Source: a bacterium (GTDB taxonomy: Bacteria; Calditrichota; Calditrichia; RBG-13-44-9; J042). Taken from it: a stretch of 64,000 nucleotides of DNA. The stretch covers positions 17,835 through 81,834 of the forward strand of contig WFTQ01000072.1 in the NCBI GenBank assembly GCA_015485355.1, read 5' to 3'. Positions 41,796 to 50,844 of this stretch are shown here, in pieces (position 1 is the stretch's first letter; every line of letters begins with the position of its first letter). Below the pieces are notes generated by a model. That model made no database searches. It was not told the origin of the DNA and saw only the letters and a program-made list of their open reading frames with translations. The translations under genes were made by a program, and so were the position numbers.

Positions 41796-43793
41796 TCATC
41801 GGGCGGAAAGTTGTGTGGGCGTTGGACGAATTTGGAGTAAGGTTTGCAACTGTTTCTGGAGCTTCTGGATCACCGTGTTCCAGTCGCCGCGTCCGGGCTG
41901 GCGGAAAAGGCGGGCCGTAGGGTACCAGGGGCTGTCTTCCCGATGCAACAGCCAGCGCCAGTCCGGCGCATAAGCCAGTAGAATCCATACCGGTTTCCCG
42001 AGGGCTCCGGCCAGGTGGGCCACAGAGGTATCGACGCTGATGACCAGATCCAGAAGGGAGATGGCGGCAGCGGTGTCGGCGAAGTCGTTTAAGAGAGGAG
42101 CCACGTCCGTCACTTCTCCCCCGGGAAAAACCCGTTCCAATTCCCCTTGTTCCGTTTCCTTTTGCAGGCTGTACAGTCGAAGGCCCGGCAGCGAGGCCAG
42201 CGGAGCGAAATGGTCCAGGGGGCAGGAACGATCCCGGTTTTTCGGATGCCGGGGATTGCCCCGCCACACCAGGCCTACGTTCAGTGTCGTAGAAGAAAGC
42301 GGAAGATTCGCTTCCATGAACGCCCGCTTTTCCGGGGGGACTCCTAAATATGGCACCCGGTTGGGAATGGTTTCCAGTGAAGTCCGGAAAATTCGGGGCA
42401 GACTTAACAGGGCGATCTGACGGTCGAAATGGGGCAAAGGCTCGCCGAAAGTCACCGGTTCATCAATTTCGGGAATGGTGGCCAGCAGCGTCTTCAGGGC
42501 AGCGGGGCACTCCAGAACCAATCGGCCCACACGCCGACGTACCCGAGGCAGGAAACGGACAAACTGGATTGCATCGCCCATTCCCTGTTCGCAATAAACC
42601 AGTAAGGTCCCTTCGGGCAAGGGCTCCCCTGTCCACACGGGTTGGGTGAAGGTTCTTGGCTTTAAGGAACCCCGTTTCCAGCGCATTTCGTAATCGTCCC
42701 AGGCCTCGGCGTACCGCCCCAGCAATAATAACAGAATGGAGCGATTCCAGCGCATTTCGACATGTTGGCGATGCCGGTGCAACCCTTCTTCTAAAAAATC
42801 CAGGGCCTTTTCGGCTTCTCCAAGCTCCTGGTATAGGTAAGCTGCGTTGATCCGGGCCGCGGCCATTGCCGGTTGAAGCTGCAACGCCCGAAGAAAATGG
42901 CGCAAGCCCTCCTCCAAACGTCCCTGGTCGGTAAGGACTTTTCCTAAATTATAATGGGCCTGGTAACAACCCGGATCCAGCTGGATGGCCCTTTGATAGT
43001 GACGGACGGCCTCGTCAATTTGTCCCTCCTCTTTCAACGCGTTGGCCAGATTAAAATGGGTCTCCACATGCGAGGGATCGATCTTCAAACAGGTGCGATA
43101 ACAATCGATGCCCTCCCGGCGTTTACCCATCTCCGTAAGAGTGCTTCCCAGATTATTATAGGCGACCACCATTGTCGGTCGTAATTGAATCGCCTTTTGA
43201 TAATGGGGCAATGCCTGGTCGTATTTCTTTAACATTTTCAGCGTATTGCCGAATTGGAAGTAAAAATCTGGATCGGGAAAATCGGGCGCAATCCGAAGGA
43301 CTTCCTGGTAATGCCGCAGGGCCTTGGGATAGTCCCGCAGCTGGTAATAGTTGTTCCCGGCATAAAAATGGGCCGCTGCCTGATCCGGCTGAAGGCGGAG
43401 CGCTTCTTTGAGCGCATCCAGAGATTCCCGATACCTCTCCTGAAGAAAGAATAGTATTCCTAAATTGATCCAGGCTTCCACAAAGCCCGGTTGATATTGA
43501 CAGGCTGCTTGGAAACAGGAAACGGCGTTTTGCGGTTGCCCTAAGGCGTTCCAAACGTTCCCAAGGGTGAAAAGAACGGCGGCACCGGGCTGAATCTGAA
43601 GCGCTTTCTGAAGAAATTGGAGGGCTTCGGGAAAGCGTCGTTGTTGGTAGCAAATCTCCCCGAGCAAATGCCAAGCCGGATGGTGTTGGGCATCTTGTTG
43701 AACGATTTGTTGACAAAGCCGGGCGGCCTTTTCTGGCATTCCCATCCGGTGCAACTGGACGGCTGTAGCGAACAATTCTGTAGTGGCGATCAT
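41796..43793 (-). CDS. TPR protein with C-terminal GT-B-like glycosyltransferase region
   Basis: 665 residues from ATG 43793 (GGGAG seven bases upstream). About ten tetratricopeptide repeats fill the first ~380 residues (for example AWHLLGEICYQQRRFPEALQ, AHYNLGKVLTDQGRLEEGLR). The C-terminal ~280 residues (TLLVYCEQGMGDAIQFVRFL, LVLECPAALKTLLATIPEID, VGLVWRGNPRHPKNRDRSCP, DTSVAHLAGALGKPVWILL) match the glycosyltransferase-9/ADP-heptose-like fold that often follows TPRs in bacterial proteins. These resemble O-GlcNAc transferase in layout and may glycosylate proteins or surface polymers; the acceptor is unknown. No signal peptide, so cytoplasmic. Neighbours give no hint. Confidence 0.85.
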   Translation of the reverse strand: MIATTELFATAVQLHRMGMPEKAARLCQQIVQQDAQHHPAWHLLGEICYQQRRFPEALQFLQKALQIQPGAAVLFTLGNVWNALGQPQNAVSCFQAACQYQPGFVEAWINLGILFFLQERYRESLDALKEALRLQPDQAAAHFYAGNNYYQLRDYPKALRHYQEVLRIAPDFPDPDFYFQFGNTLKMLKKYDQALPHYQKAIQLRPTMVVAYNNLGSTLTEMGKRREGIDCYRTCLKIDPSHVETHFNLANALKEEGQIDEAVRHYQRAIQLDPGCYQAHYNLGKVLTDQGRLEEGLRHFLRALQLQPAMAAARINAAYLYQELGEAEKALDFLEEGLHRHRQHVEMRWNRSILLLLLGRYAEAWDDYEMRWKRGSLKPRTFTQPVWTGEPLPEGTLLVYCEQGMGDAIQFVRFLPRVRRRVGRLVLECPAALKTLLATIPEIDEPVTFGEPLPHFDRQIALLSLPRIFRTSLETIPNRVPYLGVPPEKRAFMEANLPLSSTTLNVGLVWRGNPRHPKNRDRSCPLDHFAPLASLPGLRLYSLQKETEQGELERVFPGGEVTDVAPLLNDFADTAAAISLLDLVISVDTSVAHLAGALGKPVWILLAYAPDWRWLLHREDSPWYPTARLFRQPGRGDWNTVIQKLQKQLQTLLQIRPTPTQLSAR

Positions 43794-44020
43794 ACCGATA
43801 CTCCCTTTCCGAACCACGGTGACGTTTTAGTTATCGGTAGGAATCCCTTTTGATTGAGGATGGGAAAAGAAGGGGAGACCGAACGAAAAGGAGGGGGGGT
43901 TCGCGGCGGATATCCGATGAAAGCCTTCCTGCCGTTACCAGGTTTTCAACCCACACTGTTATTGTAGAAAGAATTTTCGTAAATTGCCTCCGCTTTGGGC
44001 AGGGGAAACGAGGTCGGAAT

Positions 44021-45286
44021 ATGGACAAGTTTATCATCGATGGTGGGGTGCCTCTACGGGGCACGGTGACCATCAGCGGCTCCAAAAATGCGGCTTTGCC
44101 TATCATGGCGGCTACCCTGCTGGCCCCGGGAGTGTATCGCATTAAGAACGTGCCTCGTTTGCGGGATGTGCGTACCATGGCCCACCTGTTGCGCATAATC
44201 GGGGCCAAGGTGGAGTTCGGCGATCATGCCTTGCAGATTGACACCCGGCATGCCGATTTTCCCGAAGCCCCCTACGAACTGGTAAAAACCATGCGGGCGT
44301 CTATGTATGTGCTGGGTCCCTTGTTGGCGCGGTGGAAACGGGCCAGGGTTTCCCTTCCTGGTGGTTGTGCCTGGGGCCCCCGACCCGTGGATTTGCACCT
44401 GCGCGGCATGGAAAAACTGGGGGGGCGTCTGGAACTGGACAGGGGATACATTGTCGCCCGGGCCAGGGAGCTGACCGGCGCGCACATTTATCTGGATGTT
44501 GCCTCGGTAGGTGCCACAGGAAACATTATGATGGCTGCCACCTTGGCCGAAGGTACGACAATCATCGAAAATGCCGCCGAGGAACCCGAAATCGTTGATC
44601 TGGGACATTTTTTGCAGCAAATGGGCGCCCGTATTCAGGGGTTGGGGAGCAAGACCATTCAGATTCAGGGGGTGACGGAATTGCATCCTGCCGATTACAC
44701 CATCATCCCGGATCGAATCGAAGCCGGCACCTTTCTGGTGGCCGGGCTGATTACGGGTGGAACCGTCACCCTTACCCGCTGCCGACCTGGGCATCTTCAG
44801 GAAGTACTGGCTAAATTGCAGGAGGCCGGAGCAGAGTTGCATGTGACGGAAGAATCCATATCCCTCAAAGCCGCCGGAGAGATTCGGCCTACCCACGTCA
44901 CGACGGCCGTCTATCCCGGATATCCTACCGATATGCAGGCTCAGTGGATTGCCTTAATGTCTCTGGCACGGGGCAGCAGCGTGGTTACCGATACCATTTA
45001 CCCGGATCGCTTTACCCATGTCCCGGAATTGCAGCGTCTGGGTGCCGATATTATTCTGAAAAATAATTCTGCCTTTGTTCGAGGTGTTTCCCAATTAAAG
45101 GGTGCACCGGTTATGAGTACCGACTTAAGGGCCAGTGCTTCGCTGGTGCTGGCGGCGTTGGCGGCTGCGGGCCGGAGCGAGGTCCTGAGGGTCTATCACA
45201 TCGATCGGGGATATGAACGCATCGAAGAAAAACTACAACAGTTAGGCGCCCGCATCCAGCGTGTGGATGACGGTAAACTATACTGA
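44021..45286 (+). CDS. murA: UDP-N-acetylglucosamine 1-carboxyvinyltransferase
   Basis: 421 residues, full length. First committed step of peptidoglycan synthesis: enolpyruvyl transfer from PEP to UDP-GlcNAc. Signatures: GSKNAALP with Lys22, the flexible loop SLPGGCAWGPRPVDLHL with the catalytic Cys116 (fosfomycin-sensitive type), AAEEPEIVDLGHFLQQMGA, PDRIEAGTFLVA, DMQAQWIALMSLARG and DLRASASLVLAALAA. GAGG seven bases before ATG 44021 sets the start; the upstream open frame is not coding. It stands as a single gene with ~230 bases to its divergent neighbour. Confidence 0.97.
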   Translation: MDKFIIDGGVPLRGTVTISGSKNAALPIMAATLLAPGVYRIKNVPRLRDVRTMAHLLRIIGAKVEFGDHALQIDTRHADFPEAPYELVKTMRASMYVLGPLLARWKRARVSLPGGCAWGPRPVDLHLRGMEKLGGRLELDRGYIVARARELTGAHIYLDVASVGATGNIMMAATLAEGTTIIENAAEEPEIVDLGHFLQQMGARIQGLGSKTIQIQGVTELHPADYTIIPDRIEAGTFLVAGLITGGTVTLTRCRPGHLQEVLAKLQEAGAELHVTEESISLKAAGEIRPTHVTTAVYPGYPTDMQAQWIALMSLARGSSVVTDTIYPDRFTHVPELQRLGADIILKNNSAFVRGVSQLKGAPVMSTDLRASASLVLAALAAAGRSEVLRVYHIDRGYERIEEKLQQLGARIQRVDDGKLY

Positions 45287-45415
45287 TTTCCCGGAACAAT
45301 GGAGGGAGGAGGATTGAATCCCGAGGTCAACAAATCACCACTACAGAAGTTCCCCTGCACCGCTTGCCCGGTTGATAGGACCCGTTGCTTTTCTGGAAGG
45401 ATGGACTGATCGTTT

Positions 45416-45514
45416 TCAGAATAACCACTGAATCAATTGAACAATTCCCCAGACGACGGCCAGGCACAGGGCGCAAACGATCAGAATGCGAAGGGGAAGG
45501 GGAATTTGTTCCAT
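45416..45514 (-). CDS. 32-residue single-span membrane protein
   Basis: ATG 45514 to TGA 45418-45416 on the minus strand. The peptide begins MEQIPLPLRILIVCALCL and runs on through AVVWGIVQLIQWLF, one predicted membrane helix with a charged N-terminus (E2, R9) and two cysteines (C14, C17). GGAGGGC is six bases upstream of the ATG, and a promoter with a 17-base spacer lies 27 bases further. Small single-span proteins often regulate larger membrane complexes, but I have no evidence for a partner. It sits between murA and sodC, convergent with murA and divergent from sodC. I consider it likely real, since start, ribosome site and promoter agree. Confidence 0.6.
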   Translation of the reverse strand: MEQIPLPLRILIVCALCLAVVWGIVQLIQWLF

Positions 45515-45540
45515 CAGTATGCCCTCCGTTTTTGAATCTT

Positions 45541-45569
45541 AAAATACGACATCGGGATGAAAAAGCCAA
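45541..45569 (-). promoter_or_regulatory. Promoter of the small membrane protein
   Basis: On the minus strand TTGGCT (45569-45564), spacer 17, TATTTT (45546-45541); start near 45534, leader about 20 bases. Confidence 0.55.
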
Positions 45570-45703
45570 GTTACGGTGCTGAATCGGAGAAGCCGGGCCC
45601 TGAGAAAGAAACAGGATATTTTTCCTGTGGGTTGAATCTGAATCGTGCCCTCCCTAAATTCACATTAACCATGGAATGATTACAAAATTGCCGGGAGGTC
45701 AAT

Positions 45704-46261
45704 ATGCGCGTAATGGGATATACAGGAGTGGTGGTATTGCTGGGTGTATTGATTTTTTTGAGCGGATGCGCCCGGGAGGAAGCGGAAAAAAGTGTTGCTG
45801 GTGCCGGGGTTAGTCGGGCTGTAGCGGTATTGCATCCTACAGAGGGAAATACGGTTCGCGGGATGGTGTGGTTTACTCAAGAGGAAGAGGGAGTCAGGGT
45901 GGTGGCCGAAGTTACCGGGTTGTCTCCGGGCAAGCACGGCTTTCATATTCATGAATTTGGGGATTGCAGCGATCCCCAGGCCAAGTCGGCCGGAGGGCAT
46001 TTGAATCCCACCCATATGCCGCATGGTTCTCCGACTGCAGCGAAACACCACCTGGGGGATCTGGGAAACCTGGAGGCCGATGAAAAGGGCGAGGCCTATC
46101 TGGAACGGGTCTATCCCTTTTTGAACCTGGACGGTCCCCATTCGATTGTGGGGCATGCCGTCATTGTCCATGAAAAGGAAGATGATTTAACCTCCCAGCC
46201 CACGGGTGCTGCGGGTGCACGATTGGCCTGCGGGGTCATCGGGATCGCCCAATCGCAATGA
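45704..46261 (+). CDS. sodC: Superoxide dismutase [Cu-Zn] family lipoprotein
   Basis: 185 residues. Lipobox LSGC (C22) after a hydrophobic signal, so an envelope-anchored lipoprotein. Copper ligands in HGFHIHEFGDC, the bridging/zinc region GGHLNPTHMPHG and HHLGDLGNL, and the last ligand in VGHAVIVHEKEDDL; the disulfide cysteines are in FGDC and RLACGVIGIA. It converts superoxide to peroxide and oxygen in the periplasm. GGGAGG precedes ATG 45704. All expected catalytic residues appear present, unlike many degenerate family members. Confidence 0.92.
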   Translation: MRVMGYTGVVVLLGVLIFLSGCAREEAEKSVAGAGVSRAVAVLHPTEGNTVRGMVWFTQEEEGVRVVAEVTGLSPGKHGFHIHEFGDCSDPQAKSAGGHLNPTHMPHGSPTAAKHHLGDLGNLEADEKGEAYLERVYPFLNLDGPHSIVGHAVIVHEKEDDLTSQPTGAAGARLACGVIGIAQSQ

Positions 46262-46380
46262 CAGAGGCACAGGGCCCCGGATTAACGAACTTTTTCGAGG
46301 TTGCATCATTAAAAAGTTGGTTTGATCCACAAGACCCGTTGATTGTTACGGCTTTCCGAATATAGATGAAGGGAGGTATC

Positions 46381-47589
46381 ATGACCGATGATACCCGTAA
46401 CCTCTCTGGTTCCCCCGAGGAGATGGATTTGATGAAGGAATTGCCCGCTCTGCGGAAACCACTGGCGGGCGATGTGGCCCTGAGCGAGGTGCTGGATCGG
46501 ATGATTCGCGAGGGGGAACTCTACCGACGCCTGGAAGCCGATAGGGTAGAGTGCTATGCCTGTGGCCATCGTTGCCGGATAAAGCCCGGCGCGCGGGGGA
46601 TTTGTCAAATTCGTTTCAATTTAAAGGGACGCTTGTTTGTACCCTGGGGATATGTGGCGGCCCTGCAAAGCGATCCTACCGAAAAAAAGCCTTTCTTTCA
46701 TGTGCATCCGGGATCGGATACCCTGACCTTTGGCATGCTGGGTTGCGATCTGCATTGTTCTTACTGCCAGAACTGGGATATTTCCCAGGCCTTGCGGGAT
46801 GCCAACGCAGGCCGTTCTCCGGTGGAAATCTCGCCGGAAAAAATGATTGAATTGGCCCTGAAGTACGGGGCTCGCAACGTGGCCAGCTCCTACAACGAAC
46901 CCTTGATCACCTCGGAATGGGCGGTGGCGATCTTCCGGGAGGCCAACAAACATCACTTAACCTGCCTTTATGTATCCAATGGCAATGCCACCCGCGAAGT
47001 GCTGGAATATATCCGTCCCTACACCCAGGGATTCAAAGTGGATTTAAAGACCATGAGGGATCGCAATTACCGCAAACTGGGCGGCGTGCTGGAAAATGTG
47101 CTGAATGGGATTCGGATGGCACACGACATGGGCTTCTGGGTCGAAGTGGTTACCCTGGTGGTGCCGGGGTTTAATGATTCGGAGGCCGAATTGCGCGAAG
47201 CGGCGCGTTTCATCAAGTCGGTTTCTCCCGACATTCCCTGGCACGTCACGGCCTTCCACAGGGATTATCGAATGACCGATCCCCAGAATACCACGGCCCG
47301 GCAACTGATCCGGGCGGCCGAAATCGGGAAGGCGGAAGGCCTGCATTACGTCTATGCCGGTAATCTTCCCGGTCAGGTGGGAGCCTACGAGAACACCTAC
47401 TGCCCCCGGTGTAACGAATTGCTTATCGAGCGATACGGCTACATTATTTTGGATTATCAGATCACCGGGGAGGGTCGTTGCCCACGCTGCGACACCCCGA
47501 TTGCCGGGATCTGGCCGTCCTCCCGCGAAGAGGTGCGCATTCTGCCGGCCGAGGGATTCTTTAATCGGCGACCCAGAATTGTGCGCTGA
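46381..47589 (+). CDS. amrS: AmmeMemoRadiSam-system radical SAM enzyme (AmrS-like)
   Basis: 402 residues. Radical SAM motif GCDLHCSYCQNWD (C122, C126, C129) binding the 4Fe-4S cluster. An N-terminal cysteine set (ECYACGHRC, ARGIC) and two C-terminal CxxC pairs (YCPRCNELL, RCPRCDTPI) could hold zinc or another cluster. AmrS proteins are usually encoded near AMMECR1 and Memo; neither is in this window. The reaction of this family is not established; archaeal and bacterial members were long annotated as pyruvate-formate lyase activating-like. GGGAGG at 46370-46375 favours ATG 46381 over ATG 46366. Confidence 0.85.
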   Translation: MTDDTRNLSGSPEEMDLMKELPALRKPLAGDVALSEVLDRMIREGELYRRLEADRVECYACGHRCRIKPGARGICQIRFNLKGRLFVPWGYVAALQSDPTEKKPFFHVHPGSDTLTFGMLGCDLHCSYCQNWDISQALRDANAGRSPVEISPEKMIELALKYGARNVASSYNEPLITSEWAVAIFREANKHHLTCLYVSNGNATREVLEYIRPYTQGFKVDLKTMRDRNYRKLGGVLENVLNGIRMAHDMGFWVEVVTLVVPGFNDSEAELREAARFIKSVSPDIPWHVTAFHRDYRMTDPQNTTARQLIRAAEIGKAEGLHYVYAGNLPGQVGAYENTYCPRCNELLIERYGYIILDYQITGEGRCPRCDTPIAGIWPSSREEVRILPAEGFFNRRPRIVR

Positions 47590-47624
47590 AGCGGTTCGGC
47601 GCCAATTCGCCGTTGGACCGCCTG

Positions 47625-48944
47625 TCAACGGCCCAGGTGATGGGGAAGCCAGAGGGCCAGCTGGGGCCATAAAATCACCGCTGCCAGCACAATCAACTGG
47701 ATGATGATGTAAGGAATGATGCCTCGATAAATATGCCCCGTCCTGATGGAAGCGGGAGCCACTCCCTTGAGGTAAAACAATGAAAATCCAAACGGCGGCG
47801 TGAGGAAGGAAGTTTGCAGATTCATTCCCAACAATATCCCCACCCATAACAGATCCACCCCCATTTTGGCGAAGATCGGCGCCACCACCGGCACGATGAT
47901 GAAGGTGATTTCAATGAAATCGATAAAAAATCCTGCCAGGAAGACCAGAACCATGACCAGAGCCAGAAACGTATGAGGATTCAGATCGGATTCCAGGATC
48001 AAGTCCGTCAGAATACGGTCCCCCTCCAGACCCCGGAAAACCAGTCCAAAGGCGGTGGCCCCTACCAGGATGGTAAAGACCATGGTCGTCAGGTGGGTGG
48101 TTTCCACCATAACGGCTTTGAGGGTGAGGAAGGAGAATCGTTGTTGGACGATCGTGAGCAGGGTGGCCCCAAGGGCCCCCACGGCTGCGGCTTCGGTGGG
48201 GGAAGCGATACCCGCAAAGATGCTGCCCAGCACCGCAACCACCAGAACCAGTGGCATCAGGAAAGACATCAGAATCCGGCGCCACATCTTCTCTTTTCGG
48301 AAGGCGGCCCGTTCGGCGGCGGGCATGGGCGGGGCCAGGTCCGGCTTCAACACGCTGAGCAATATCACCCACGCAATATACAAGAAAACCAGTGCCGCGC
48401 CCGGAAAAATCGCCCCCATGAACATGTCGCCCACAGACACATTCAGAATGCTGCCGAGAAGTACCAGGACGATGCTGGGGGGAATGATTTGCCCCAGGGT
48501 GCCCGAAGCGGCAATGGTACCGGTGGCCAGTTCCGGAGAATAGCCCCGTTTGAGCATGGTGGGCAGACTCAGTAAACCCATGGTTACGACCGTGGCACCG
48601 ACGATGCCCGTAGAAGCCGCTAACATGGCCCCGACCACAATTACGGAAACGGCCAATCCCCCACGCAGTTTCCCGAATAACAAGGCCATGGTTTCCAACA
48701 ATTGTTCGGCCAACCCCGATTTTTCTAACATCACCCCCATATAAATGAACAGAGGAACGGCGATCAAGACATAGTTGGTCATGACCCCCCAGATGCGCAT
48801 GGGCAACAGCTGGAAAAAATCCGCCCCAAAACCAATCAAACCGAAAAGCAGAGAAACACCGCCCAGGGTAAAAGCCACCGGGAATCCCAGCATCAACAAT
48901 AGAAACAGGGTGAGAAATAACAACAGGGGTAACCACTCCTGCAT
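47625..48944 (-). CDS. dctM: TRAP transporter large permease DctM
   Basis: 439 residues, about twelve membrane helices. The family motifs PLFIYMGVMLEKSG, GATVVTMGLLSLPTML, GTIAASGTLGQIIPPSIVL, GAIFPG and AGFFIDFIEITFIIVP are clear. TRAP transporters import organic acids such as C4-dicarboxylates or sialic acid, driven by a sodium gradient, with the large subunit forming the channel. Its start overlaps the stop of the small subunit by one base. No periplasmic binding protein (DctP) gene is present within the window. Confidence 0.95.
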   Translation of the reverse strand: MQEWLPLLLFLTLFLLLMLGFPVAFTLGGVSLLFGLIGFGADFFQLLPMRIWGVMTNYVLIAVPLFIYMGVMLEKSGLAEQLLETMALLFGKLRGGLAVSVIVVGAMLAASTGIVGATVVTMGLLSLPTMLKRGYSPELATGTIAASGTLGQIIPPSIVLVLLGSILNVSVGDMFMGAIFPGAALVFLYIAWVILLSVLKPDLAPPMPAAERAAFRKEKMWRRILMSFLMPLVLVVAVLGSIFAGIASPTEAAAVGALGATLLTIVQQRFSFLTLKAVMVETTHLTTMVFTILVGATAFGLVFRGLEGDRILTDLILESDLNPHTFLALVMVLVFLAGFFIDFIEITFIIVPVVAPIFAKMGVDLLWVGILLGMNLQTSFLTPPFGFSLFYLKGVAPASIRTGHIYRGIIPYIIIQLIVLAAVILWPQLALWLPHHLGR

Positions 48945-49453
48945 CAGCGGACTCCTTTGTGCCGTTGAATTTGTTGCCAGGACCGCCAGGCCAGGGCGAC
49001 TCCCTGCAAAAAAACCAGCACAAATCCCAGGGGAATAAAAGCCTTTAGCACATATCGAGCCGGTAATCCCCCCGGATCGGGCGAGGTTTCGCGCAGACGA
49101 AAGGAGGTTTCCACAAAAGTGTAAGAAGCCCAGATGACCAGGAGCGCAAAGGGGATTAAAAAGAGAAGCGTGCCCAGAAAATTAATCCAGGCCTGAGCGT
49201 AAGGCGACAACCGGGCATAAACAACGTCCACCCGCACGTGGCGGTCGTGTTTAAGCGCAAACGCGGCCGCCAGAAGAAAAATGGTCGCAAAAATGTGCCA
49301 TTCCAGTTCCTGTATCGCCACACTGCTTTTTTTCAATAGATAGCGGGTAAACACGTCGTAACACACCACCAAGACCAGCAACGTGGTCAGCCAGGAGACC
49401 GTTTGACCGATCACCTCGTTCAATCGGTTGATGTGCTGGATTAATTTTTTCAT
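48944..49453 (-). CDS. dctQ: TRAP transporter small permease DctQ
   Basis: 169 residues with four membrane helices. The sequence LVVCYDVFTRYLLKKSSVAIQEL and the loop KHDRHVRVDVVYARLS are typical of DctQ. It pairs with the large permease encoded next. ATG 49453 (MKKLIQHINRL) is my choice; a GTG at 49489 in the same frame adds 12 residues, and neither has a clear ribosome site. Confidence 0.92.
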   Translation of the reverse strand: MKKLIQHINRLNEVIGQTVSWLTTLLVLVVCYDVFTRYLLKKSSVAIQELEWHIFATIFLLAAAFALKHDRHVRVDVVYARLSPYAQAWINFLGTLLFLIPFALLVIWASYTFVETSFRLRETSPDPGGLPARYVLKAFIPLGFVLVFLQGVALAWRSWQQIQRHKGVR

Positions 49454-49550
49454 GTCAGTGATTGCCGGTAAACCCGCCCGGATCGCCACATGGGTTCATC
49501 GGTGGATTCCCGGAGCAGGATGCTCCTGCATCGGATCCACAGAACGGAAA

Positions 49551-49578
49551 AATATAGTAAATTCCAGGGGAGATCCAA
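49551..49578 (-). promoter_or_regulatory. Promoter of the TRAP operon
   Basis: On the minus strand TTGGAT (49578-49573), spacer 16, TATATT (49556-49551). The leader contains a 6-bp hairpin GGAGCA/TGCTCC at 49512-49526. The rest, 49579-49931, shows no supported gene. Confidence 0.5.
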
Positions 49579-49931
49579 AGCAGGAGGTAAAATTACCTTC
49601 CGATGTCTGGACCCACCGGATCCTCCGGCACGGGATAAGCGTGTTGGATGTCTCCTTTCGAACATCCGCCTTACCTCGGCGCGTCAACGGGGGGAATGCA
49701 GTCAGGTGGGTGGCTCATGGCGGGAGGGAGACCGATCTTCCGGATCGGGATTTGTCGCTTAGGGGTTCGAAGCCGAACGCCCGGCGAAAGGCGACTCCCG
49801 GAATCGAAAAGTCCTATGCCCCGGGTCCGGGATTGATAAGGGCGGTGGTGGGGTCTCCCATCGGCCGGGAAAGGCCGGTACGGGCGGACCCGAGTTGGAA
49901 TGCCCCGTTTTTTTCGCCTTAAAATATCCCT

Positions 49932-50705
49932 TCATTCCTTCCAGGCGGTGGTGGCGATTTCGACCACTCGCCGGGCGGTAACCTCTGCGGCGTCTACGAT
50001 GGAGACATCCAGGCGGCTTTCCCGAAGGGCCAGGCTGATCTCGGTACAGGCCAATAACAACAGGTCGGCTCCCTGTTCCACCATCGTGCGGGCGATGTGC
50101 TCGATGGTTCTTCGCGCCTCCGCATTCAATCCAATGCTTTTAATGCCCCGGGGCCCGTAAAGGGCTTCCATCAAGCGTTCGAGGTCTTTTTCAGGAAGCA
50201 GGACCGAAAACCCCCCGGTCTCCAACTGACGTTGATAAATGCCCGCATGGTAGGTGCCCCGGGTGGCCAGCAGCCCGATCTTTTTGGGGCCCTTATGGTG
50301 GGTTTGCAGATGGTGGAGCGTTTCTTCTTCGAAACTCAGTATGGGTAAATTGCAGCGCTGGCGCAGGTCGTTCAGGTAATAGTGGGCGGTATTGCAAATG
50401 AGCACTAAAAAGTCTGCCCCCGCCAGTTCCAATCGACTGGCGGACTCCATTAAATAGGGCAGTGGGTTTTCCCCTTCCCCCAGAATGGCGGCGGTCCGAT
50501 CGGGTGTTTGGGGCAGAATGGATATTAGCACCTGGAGGTGGTCCTGATCCCTTCGGGCGCCCTGGGCGAGGCTGATTTCAAAAATGCGGCGGTAGAAATC
50601 CAGAGTGCTCTCCGGCCCCATGCCCCCCAGCAGTCCCGGAACAGGATGAGGTTTTAACGGATGCGGTGTTTTACGTTGACGCAATAAAGCAATCATTTCA
50701 TTCAT
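49932..50705 (-). CDS. Aspartate/glutamate racemase family protein
   Basis: 257 residues from ATG 50705. Two catalytic cysteines expected of the two-cysteine racemase mechanism are in LVLICNTAHYY and LLLACTEISL. The N-terminus GLLGGMGPESTLDFYRRIFE is the family hallmark, close to YgeA-type broad-specificity or aspartate racemases. It could supply D-amino acids for the wall or use another substrate. The open frame extends upstream but a promoter and the AGGGGA site favour ATG 50705. It diverges from the aldolase gene. Confidence 0.88.
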   Translation of the reverse strand: MNEMIALLRQRKTPHPLKPHPVPGLLGGMGPESTLDFYRRIFEISLAQGARRDQDHLQVLISILPQTPDRTAAILGEGENPLPYLMESASRLELAGADFLVLICNTAHYYLNDLRQRCNLPILSFEEETLHHLQTHHKGPKKIGLLATRGTYHAGIYQRQLETGGFSVLLPEKDLERLMEALYGPRGIKSIGLNAEARRTIEHIARTMVEQGADLLLLACTEISLALRESRLDVSIVDAAEVTARRVVEIATTAWKE

Positions 50706-50780
50706 GGAAAACCATTCCCCTGTTTTGTTCTGAATGTATCGGATTTCTGGATGTTGTCTTCTTTTCTGTGTTTCACTTGA

Positions 50781-50809
50781 AAAATAGGTTTTAATTCGAC
50801 GGAAAACAA
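50781..50809 (-). promoter_or_regulatory. Promoter of the racemase gene
   Basis: On the minus strand TTGTTT (50809-50804), spacer 17, TATTTT (50786-50781); start near 50774. Confidence 0.52.
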
Positions 50810-50844
50810 AATATTTTTCGCCTTTCGAACGGGGAGATCGAACC

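Noticed and set aside
43850..44020. Upstream extension of murA
   Set aside because: Frame is open but the canonical MurA N-terminus and GAGG site are at 44021.
44054..44896. 280-codon minus-strand frame
   Set aside because: Antisense to murA; no independent evidence.
47911..49023. 370-codon minus-strand frame
   Set aside because: Same strand, other frame of DctM/DctQ; Gly/His/Arg-rich with no start signal, whereas the TRAP frames have clear family motifs.
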